Shown in pieces: positions 1 to 5,735 of a stretch of 10,271 nucleotides of DNA. Origin of the DNA: Tannerella sp. (lineage in GTDB: Bacteria; Bacteroidota; Bacteroidia; Bacteroidales; Tannerellaceae); NCBI GenBank assembly GCA_031267485.1, contig JAIRYY010000168.1, positions 1 through 10,271 on the forward strand. Direction: 5' to 3'. Made by a program: the position numbers and the translations under genes. Each line of letters opens with the position of its first letter. The stretch's first letter is position 1. The notes beneath the pieces were generated by a model, which was given only the letters and a program-made list of their open reading frames with translations, was not told the origin of the DNA and ran no database searches.

Positions 1-1773
1 GATGAATCGGAAGTTACGCTGCAGCTTTCGCGGCAAAACGATTTGCTGATTGAAACCATTGCCGATTTGGAAAACCTGTCGTCGGAAGCCCCGATTGTGG
101 AAACGTCCAACGACACAGAGACGATTGAAACTGACGGGTATTCAACTTCCATTCAGGAAATCAATCAACACGATTATTTCGGGAAGCTGGAACGCTCGCT
201 GCGTACCATTTCTTACTGTATGGACGATTTGGACACGACTTCGGTTTCGTTGCCGTTAGTTGCCGATAAAAGCAAGTATTTGCAATTTCTGAATGAATTT
301 GCCACGACCGAAATCCCCGAAAAGGCGCCTGTTATCCCTGTTTTCGACAAGGAAAAATATGCGGGAAGCGTGAATAAATTCCAGGAACTGAACAGGTTGA
401 AAGATTCCCTGTCAAACAAAACACAGCAGTTTGAAGACGTTTTGAAAGGGCTAATGATTACGATGGCCAATTCCGTTCAGGCCATTTCGGCATTAAAAGT
501 GGCTTCGACGGATAAAGTCATTTTTGAATCCAACAAGGTCCTTTATCAGATTTTGAAATCGCCTTACAATCATTATTCGCCGGTTCTTGAACACGAGGAA
601 ATAGAGCGTATCCGCAACGAAAAATTTGATTACAGCGAATCGGTGCAGAGCTACGAGCCGTTCCAGCTCAAACAGAGTTCGCGCGTCCGCTACAATCTTA
701 TTTCGGGAATGTGGACCGCCGAAGACGGCAGTACGACCAGCCAGCCCTTTGGCGTTCACCAGATTTACGAGGAAATTGTGGCGCCGGTGGTTCAGAATCT
801 GATGAACGAGAACCGCATTGAACGTATGAAAATCTACAATCACATCAAAGACCAGAAACTCAGTTATCTTAACAAGTGGCATCAGGATACCGAGGCGTTT
901 TATCGTGCAAATCGCGCTGAGAGTTCGGATATTATCAATTTGATGCAGGAAAGTTTGCGCGAATACGTTGCGGCTTACAACACTTTGGTTTCATTGCAAC
1001 GCACCGAAGACAGCATGGTGCAGTCGAAAGGAAATCTCGATTCCACCGTTGTCGATGTGGTTGATAACGCGGCCGAAACGCTTGCCGCTTTTGAATTGCA
1101 GTCGCAGGAATTTAAGAATACGCAGTCAAATTTTGAGGAATACATGGAACGCCTCAAGGATGATATTGAACAAAAGGCGGATAAGTTTGGGCACATTGAG
1201 TATTACGACGCCAAACTTCGTGACGGATATTCCAATGAAATGGCTGTTGCGGCTGATGAAATTCACGACTTGGACGACCGCCGCAAACCGCTCGCTCTCG
1301 TTAATCCGCTCTTTGCCAAAACTTCCGAACTGCTGCCTTCACCCAATGTGGAGAACATTACGTTTGAGCATATCGCGCTGAATTTGCCGATTATTGCAAA
1401 AAATGCACTCGAAAATCTTAAAGACGGCGAACCCGAAGAAGAAACGGAACCGTCGACAGACCTTCATGCTGACGAAAGTCAGAATCCCATGGCCATGGCC
1501 AATGAGGAGGAAATTACGGAACAAGTCCGCAATGACGGGGAAAGCGTTGTTGAAGAGGAAATCGAGAAAGCGGAAGACGAATCGCAGGACGGAAACATGG
1601 AAAATGAGGACGGGGATTATCGATTTTCCGAAGAAGAATTGAACGATTTGGACGATGAAACATTACGGCAAATTCTTGACGAATTAGGTTTGGGATATGA
1701 TGCGGGGAACTTTGAACGCGAGCAGGCAATCTTTGACATCCTGGATAATCAGGGCGAATTTGATAACGAATAA
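1..1773 (+). CDS. Large acidic coiled-coil protein, 5' end outside window
   Basis: I do not recognise this protein. The frame is open from the first base of the window, so the 590 visible residues are the C-terminal part of a longer protein; a TTG at position 43 is in frame but there is no reason to take it as the start. Residues 1 to about 470 are mostly helical and charged, with long Glu/Gln/Leu-rich stretches suggesting coiled coil, interrupted by an aromatic patch around W238 (YNLISGMWTAEDG). Residues about 475-540 form a strongly acidic, probably disordered linker. Residues 541-590 form a small C-terminal module, LDDETLRQILDELGLG followed by EREQAIFDILD, resembling the helix-turn-helix layout of Rho_N or SAP/HeH modules, which often bind nucleic acid. 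No membrane segment or signal peptide is visible. It is the first visible gene of a five-gene run, 12 bases before the next. A structural or scaffold role is inference. Confidence 0.85.
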   Translation, partial: DESEVTLQLSRQNDLLIETIADLENLSSEAPIVETSNDTETIETDGYSTSIQEINQHDYFGKLERSLRTISYCMDDLDTTSVSLPLVADKSKYLQFLNEFATTEIPEKAPVIPVFDKEKYAGSVNKFQELNRLKDSLSNKTQQFEDVLKGLMITMANSVQAISALKVASTDKVIFESNKVLYQILKSPYNHYSPVLEHEEIERIRNEKFDYSESVQSYEPFQLKQSSRVRYNLISGMWTAEDGSTTSQPFGVHQIYEEIVAPVVQNLMNENRIERMKIYNHIKDQKLSYLNKWHQDTEAFYRANRAESSDIINLMQESLREYVAAYNTLVSLQRTEDSMVQSKGNLDSTVVDVVDNAAETLAAFELQSQEFKNTQSNFEEYMERLKDDIEQKADKFGHIEYYDAKLRDGYSNEMAVAADEIHDLDDRRKPLALVNPLFAKTSELLPSPNVENITFEHIALNLPIIAKNALENLKDGEPEEETEPSTDLHADESQNPMAMANEEEITEQVRNDGESVVEEEIEKAEDESQDGNMENEDGDYRFSEEELNDLDDETLRQILDELGLGYDAGNFEREQAIFDILDNQGEFDNE

Positions 1774-1785
1774 AAATTTGAAATT

Positions 1786-2712
1786 ATGGCATACATAGAT
1801 TGCGTAGTGGATACAAACCCGATGGCAGCAGAAATAAGTTCTGTTTCCAATCACATCAAGGGGACTACAACTGCGGTTGTAGCGATGCAGACTGCCGTTG
1901 TCCTGGCTGAACAGAAAGCCGCCGACCACGTTTGCGACAATGTAACGAAGGGCTTTTACGCGTTGATGCGTTCTCAAATTTCTCAAAAAATCGCCAAATT
2001 GCAAAGCGAGGTTGATTCACACCTGATGCAACTCAACGCGCAGCGCAAGCAGCTTCTGGGAATAAAAACCCGGATGGAACGCGACTACAATATGATTTCG
2101 CGCCGCTACCTGAAACTCTTTAACGGATTGAATCAAAACCTGAAACAGCGCGTTTTTGAACTCGACAGACCGACGGTCGATTTTGCGGTTCGCGAAGTGG
2201 AAAAGGTGTCGAACAGAACTAAATATCTCACGGCGACCGTTCCTGTTTCACAGCTGGAATCGTTGGCGGTAAGTCAGAAAATCATCGCCTCGAATGTAAA
2301 ATTTCGCGGACTGAAAGTTATCAACTCCATGACAAATTTTTTGGCCGACATGTCTGAACAAAAGAAACTGACAGACCGAATTTTGCTCGAAAAAGGAACG
2401 GTTGAAAATTCCACCCTGTCCGTTCCTGTGGTAATTTCGGAATGTAATTTTGACAAATTCGACAGCAAAAATATTGAAGTTGCGGTTAATAATGCGGATT
2501 TGAACAAACAAACTCAATTTGCCATTAAAAACGCGGTTAATTCCAACATCGAAAATATTGAGTGGCAGGCGTCAAAAGAAATCAACAGGGAAGTGAAAAG
2601 CGAGTTCAGCAAATATCTTTCCGGTTCCAGCGGTTCAAAGCGAATAAAAGATATGGCAAACAAACTGTTTATGGCAAACAGTTATCAAACCATTAAAAAC
2701 GGGCCGTTATGA
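1786..2712 (+). CDS. Coiled-coil protein, paralogue A of the cassette
   Basis: Unrecognised 308-residue protein, no signal peptide or membrane helix. Residues 22-133 are helical with coiled-coil character and contain the block MERDYNMISRRYLKLFN (97-113), ending in ELDRP (125-129). The next gene carries the same block. Residues 8-57 here align without gaps to 46-95 of the downstream protein, and in the 33-residue block 97-129 versus 135-167 I count 20 identities, so the two are tandem paralogues. The C-terminal half (about 140-308) is more divergent and rich in Asn and Lys, ending with the short repeat MANKLF-MANSYQ. The ATG follows the previous stop by 12 bases, with an A/T-rich leader and no Shine-Dalgarno site. 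The stop overlaps the next start by four bases (ATGA), suggesting translational coupling and perhaps a hetero-oligomer. Function unknown; a subunit of a shared complex is inferred. Confidence 0.85.
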   Translation: MAYIDCVVDTNPMAAEISSVSNHIKGTTTAVVAMQTAVVLAEQKAADHVCDNVTKGFYALMRSQISQKIAKLQSEVDSHLMQLNAQRKQLLGIKTRMERDYNMISRRYLKLFNGLNQNLKQRVFELDRPTVDFAVREVEKVSNRTKYLTATVPVSQLESLAVSQKIIASNVKFRGLKVINSMTNFLADMSEQKKLTDRILLEKGTVENSTLSVPVVISECNFDKFDSKNIEVAVNNADLNKQTQFAIKNAVNSNIENIEWQASKEINREVKSEFSKYLSGSSGSKRIKDMANKLFMANSYQTIKNGPL

Positions 2713-3731
2713 GTTATAGACGAAGTTTTCAGAAAAGAATAGCCGTACATTATTCGGGCAGCGTAAGCTATCCCGCTTCCCAAAACGGCGGCAGCGTTCA
2801 TTATAGCGGAACGGAATACGAAGATGTACAGGTAAATATTGATGTCGAAACTGCGCCTTTTGACAACAGCGTGGCACATTGCAACAACTCTGTAAATGTG
2901 CTGACAGGCGCGGTCGTTGCCACCGAAGCCGCACAAGTCGCCTCTATCGACCGCAATGCCAGAAAAGTCGGCAGTACGATTGTGGAAGGTTTTTTCAAAA
3001 CAATTCGCTCGGAAATCAGTCAGCAAATTTCGGAATTATCAAGCCGGCTGGATGCCACGCTCATACACCTGCACGAAATGGCAAAACGCTGTGTGGAGAA
3101 ACAAAAGCAAATGGAATCGGACTACTACGGCATTTCAAACCGTTACCTGAAAATTTTCAATAATTTGAATACTGAACTCTCCAACCGCATTTACGAATTG
3201 GACAAACCCGCCTTTACGTTCAAAAAACAGAGCGACAATCAGAACAGCCGCACTTCTGAAAATGATTTGGTAAGTACCGTTGCCGTTTTCGGCGCGGAAG
3301 GCGGCGATTTGCAGGCGCGTATCAGCGCCTCCATCGCCAAGAAACGCGCGCTGGACACGATTGGCAAGGCGAATACTTTCCTTGTAAAACAGAAACGGCT
3401 GAATAACATAATCTACCGGAGTATGTTGGACGAAAGCGTTGCCGCTGTGCAGTATTCGCCTGTTTGCTTTATCGAAACACATAACGGAAAAAGTCAAATC
3501 GGCAGAAATGTATATCAGTCGGATTTCCTGCCGGGAATGTCGGCAAACGAATTGATTTCCGGTTTTCAGGCGAAGAACTGGAGCGTTTTTTCCAGAGAAA
3601 ACAGTAATCAAGTCGGACGGTATTTCAATGCGGAAGTAAATCATCGCTATGCTGCTGCTGATGCCCATACCGTCCGGGTAAGAGAAAACATTGTTAAAAT
3701 GTTAAATTTCGGTCAGATAAAAAGTGTATAA
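2709..3731 (+). CDS. Coiled-coil protein, paralogue B of the cassette
   Basis: Unrecognised 340-residue protein, paralogous to the gene immediately upstream and overlapping it by ATGA. It has an extra N-terminal extension of about 38 residues, rich in Ser, Gly and Tyr, in which VHYSG occurs twice (13-17 and 30-34). The two copies use different codons, so this is not a recent DNA duplication. Residues 46-171 match paralogue A without gaps: V-x-T-x-P near 46-50, then the helical segment with GFFKTIRSEISQQI (94-107) and MESDYYGISNRYLKIFN (135-151), ending in ELDKP. The C-terminal half (about 175-340) has no clear similarity to anything I recognise. No membrane segment or enzyme motif is visible. 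A conserved helical core with different tails would suit two subunits of one assembly with different partners, but that is inference. Next gene starts 20 bases downstream. Confidence 0.85.
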   Translation: MSYRRSFQKRIAVHYSGSVSYPASQNGGSVHYSGTEYEDVQVNIDVETAPFDNSVAHCNNSVNVLTGAVVATEAAQVASIDRNARKVGSTIVEGFFKTIRSEISQQISELSSRLDATLIHLHEMAKRCVEKQKQMESDYYGISNRYLKIFNNLNTELSNRIYELDKPAFTFKKQSDNQNSRTSENDLVSTVAVFGAEGGDLQARISASIAKKRALDTIGKANTFLVKQKRLNNIIYRSMLDESVAAVQYSPVCFIETHNGKSQIGRNVYQSDFLPGMSANELISGFQAKNWSVFSRENSNQVGRYFNAEVNHRYAAADAHTVRVRENIVKMLNFGQIKSV

Positions 3732-3751
3732 TCATAAAAAAATAAATCATA

Positions 3752-4723
3752 ATGAAAGAGTTAAAAGAACTTCGTTTTAACGAGACAGATGTTTTGTTAC
3801 AGGATAATCTGGTGCGCGGCTCCATTTTACCTGAAAAAGTGGCGGAACTTAACCGTAATATCATTTGCAAGGGCGATACGGTTATCGAAGGCCCGGTCTA
3901 CGGACACCGTTTGGAAATCCAGCAGGGCGATTTGGAAATTCAGGGTGCGGTTTTCACGCAGTTGGAACTGTACGTGAACAGCGAGGCAAAGGGAAATGTC
4001 GCTTTCAAAAAGAGTGTTGGTTCGGCAAATTCCATTGTGTCGCGGGCGGCCGGTTTGAAACTTGTGTTTTATTCCGATATAAACGCAAAAAGCATAACGC
4101 TTTACAACGCCTTTGTAGCAGGCAGTATTTATGCGGATGAAGTGATTTTAGAAAATTGCGTAGTCATAGGCGGCGTTTTTGCCACACAGCAAATCGACTT
4201 GAAAAATTGCATCGTCGGTACATTCAACACGCCCTCCATTCGCATGGAAGGAATTGTCAGTTTATTGTTACCGAGCGCGTTTTCAATCGAAAAGATGCTT
4301 GCAACCGCCGATGCCGGACTCTACAATCTGAGTTTGGCGGATTTGGGAGCGCTGTACAAAGGTTTGCCGCAGTCACAAAATTCAGGCAAAATTGAAATGA
4401 ACATCAATACCGACGAGGTGAAAACCACGCTTGCCAACGAAGAAATTCAGAAGACCCTGCGCAGCTACACCGTTATCGGTAAAGTGCTGGCTGCCGACCT
4501 GCTGGATACCGACAAGTTCCAAAATCATTTCCTTTTGACGGCCGCCTCTCTCGGCTCGCAGCTGCTGAAAACCTACGATATGGGCGTGGACAGGGACGGC
4601 AAACCCGCCACATTAACGTTTGATAAAATCCGCGATTTCTTCTTCGATATCCTCAAAGGAAAAATTGAAATCCAAATCATTGACGGCAAGTTTGATATTT
4701 CGGAAATAACAGGTAAAATATAG
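3752..4723 (+). CDS. Bactofilin-like beta-helix protein with helical C-terminal domain
   Basis: A 323-residue protein. Residues about 34-175 show the short repeating pattern of hydrophobic pairs, small residues and turn Gly/Asn expected of a right-handed beta-helix: IEGPVYG (45-51), LEIQQGDLEIQGAVF (54-68), KGNVAFKKSV (80-89), VILENCVVIGGVFA (131-144), IDLKNCIVG (148-156). This resembles bactofilins (polymer-forming cytoskeletal proteins), which self-assemble into membrane-associated filaments without nucleotide. Unlike typical short bactofilins it carries an extra domain of about 145 residues (about 176-323), predicted mainly helical, containing LRSYTVIGKVLAADLLD and ending in KIEIQIIDGKFDISEI. 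No signal peptide or membrane helix. It lies between the paralogous coiled-coil genes and the zinc-ribbon membrane gene, with short gaps. The beta-helix is a pattern call; polymerisation is inferred, and another beta-solenoid family is possible. Confidence 0.8.
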   Translation: MKELKELRFNETDVLLQDNLVRGSILPEKVAELNRNIICKGDTVIEGPVYGHRLEIQQGDLEIQGAVFTQLELYVNSEAKGNVAFKKSVGSANSIVSRAAGLKLVFYSDINAKSITLYNAFVAGSIYADEVILENCVVIGGVFATQQIDLKNCIVGTFNTPSIRMEGIVSLLLPSAFSIEKMLATADAGLYNLSLADLGALYKGLPQSQNSGKIEMNINTDEVKTTLANEEIQKTLRSYTVIGKVLAADLLDTDKFQNHFLLTAASLGSQLLKTYDMGVDRDGKPATLTFDKIRDFFFDILKGKIEIQIIDGKFDISEITGKI

Positions 4724-4727
4724 GAGG
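4722..4727 (+). promoter_or_regulatory. Strong Shine-Dalgarno site before the zinc-ribbon gene
   Basis: AGGAGG overlaps the stop codon of the beta-helix gene and ends seven bases before the ATG at 4735, which is ideal spacing. The other starts in this window have A/T-rich leaders without such a site, as is usual in Bacteroidetes. The site fixes the start of the downstream gene and suggests its translation is set separately from the rest of the cassette. Confidence 0.7.
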
Positions 4728-4734
4728 ACGAATT

Positions 4735-5100
4735 ATGGAAGTGAAAAAATGCCCTTTTTGCGGAAAAACGGTACTGGCAATAGCCAAAGTTTGCAAGCAT
4801 TGTGGAAAGTCGTTTGAACAGACAAATGCGGAAAACCCGCAACAACAGGTGACAGCGCAGCCTCCAACCGTTGAGCAACGAAACTATACATATCCCCCGC
4901 AGACGCCGATACAGACGCCAACGCTGGCGTCGCAGGAAAAACTGAGCTGTCTGCTTGGCGGAGTTTGTTTCATATTACCAATAGTCGGGCTGATTCTGTT
5001 TCTCATCGAAAGAACAAACAATCCGCAAAAGGCAAATGCGGCTCTCGGCTGGGGAATAGCAGGATTTATTCTGGTCCTGATAGGATATTATATGGGCTGA
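4735..5100 (+). CDS. Zinc-ribbon protein with two C-terminal membrane helices
   Basis: A 121-residue protein in three parts. Residues 6-23 form a C4 zinc ribbon (CPFCG, then CKHCG, with C6, C9, C20 and C23 as likely ligands). Residues 28-66 are a Pro/Gln/Thr-rich flexible linker. Two hydrophobic segments follow, about 71-91 (LSCLLGGVCFILPIVGLILF) and 101-120, joined by a short polar loop containing ERTNNPQKA. This layout is common in small bacterial membrane proteins of unknown function; a cytoplasmic ribbon tethered to the inner membrane is the usual reading. There is no catalytic motif. It is the last gene of the cassette, 11 bases after the beta-helix gene, with its own strong Shine-Dalgarno site, and is followed by a terminator 16 bases on. 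I infer it anchors the coiled-coil/beta-helix proteins to the membrane; this is untested. Confidence 0.88.
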   Translation: MEVKKCPFCGKTVLAIAKVCKHCGKSFEQTNAENPQQQVTAQPPTVEQRNYTYPPQTPIQTPTLASQEKLSCLLGGVCFILPIVGLILFLIERTNNPQKANAALGWGIAGFILVLIGYYMG

Positions 5101-5116
5101 AAAAAGGCGCTTATCA

Positions 5117-5154
5117 AAAACAGGTCTGCATTTCTAAACATGCAGACCTGTTTT
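5117..5154. terminator. Bidirectional intrinsic terminator between convergent operons
   Basis: A perfect 15-bp inverted repeat (5117-5131 and 5140-5154) with an 8-base loop. The GC-rich core is CAGGTCTGCA, with an A-tract on the left and a T-tract on the right, so it can terminate transcription on either strand. It lies 16 bases after the stop of the zinc-ribbon gene and about 66 bases past the rpiB stop, and closes both operons. Confidence 0.9.
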
Positions 5155-5220
5155 ATCTCAAAATGTCCATCAGGATAAAAGCACGCGAATAGCCGCATCT
5201 GTCTCATGATATAAGCGATA

Positions 5221-5667
5221 TTATCCGGCCGTGATTTTACGGATACGTTCCAGATGACGGCCGCCCTCGAACGGAGTATCCAGATATGCGTCGATGATTC
5301 GGATTACTTCCTCCCGCGTCACAAACCGGGCGGGAATCACAAGTACGTTGGCTTTATTGTGCGCGCTGACAAGTCCGGCCACGTCAACATTCCAGGCCAG
5401 CCCTGCCCGTATGGACGCATGTTTGTTGAGGGTTATGGCCATGCCGTTTCCCGTGCCGCACAGCGCTATGCCCATCTCCATCTTCCCTTCCTCGATAGCT
5501 TCGCCCAGCACATGGGCATATTCGGGATAATCGCACTTTTCGGTGGAATACGCTCCGAAATCCATACACTCAAAGCCTCTTGCAACGAGATGTTTTTTAA
5601 TAAGTTCCTTGTATTCAAAACCGGTATGGTCGCTTGCCAGTCCGATTGTCGTGTTGGTAAAGTTCAT
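5221..5667 (-). CDS. rpiB: Ribose-5-phosphate isomerase B
   Basis: A 148-residue protein of normal RpiB/LacAB family length. It interconverts ribulose 5-phosphate and ribose 5-phosphate in the non-oxidative pentose phosphate pathway, in the cytoplasm. Visible motifs: ASDHTGFEYK near the N-terminus (D13, H14, sugar-phosphate binding), DYPEYAH (46-52), CGTGNGM (70-76) with the isomerisation cysteine C70 and the phosphate-binding glycine loop, and AHNKANVLVIPAR with H103, the ring-opening histidine. By family knowledge C70 and H103 correspond to Cys66 and His99 of E. coli RpiB; the offset of four is the same for both. The usual HND is HNK here. It follows the transketolase gene on the same strand by 68 bases, probably in one operon. 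The start has an A-rich leader and no Shine-Dalgarno site. Confidence 0.95.
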   Translation of the reverse strand: MNFTNTTIGLASDHTGFEYKELIKKHLVARGFECMDFGAYSTEKCDYPEYAHVLGEAIEEGKMEMGIALCGTGNGMAITLNKHASIRAGLAWNVDVAGLVSAHNKANVLVIPARFVTREEVIRIIDAYLDTPFEGGRHLERIRKITAG

Positions 5668-5688
5668 GTGTTTTGTTGATTTGTTAAA

Positions 5689-5726
5689 GTCCGCTCCGAA
5701 ACCTCGCAGGACGCTCCGGAGCGGAC
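5689..5726 (-). promoter_or_regulatory. Intercistronic hairpin between transketolase and rpiB
   Basis: Perfect 10-bp arms GTCCGCTCCG (5689-5698) and CGGAGCGGAC (5717-5726) enclose an 18-base loop. An alternative 12-bp palindrome CGCTCCGGAGCG (5712-5723) competes for the right arm. On the minus strand the stem is followed by ACTTTAAC, without a good U-run, so it is more likely a processing or stability element, or a weak attenuator, than a full terminator. No promoter resembling the Bacteroidetes consensus lies between it and rpiB. Confidence 0.5.
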
Positions 5727-5735
5727 ATTTGGGGT

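Noticed and set aside
43..45. TTG as the start of the first gene
   Set aside because: The frame is open upstream to base 1 with coding-like sequence and no ribosome-binding site, so the gene starts outside the window.
1786..3731. Phage tail or tape-measure genes
   Set aside because: Coiled coils alone are not enough; no other phage structural, lysis or packaging gene is present.
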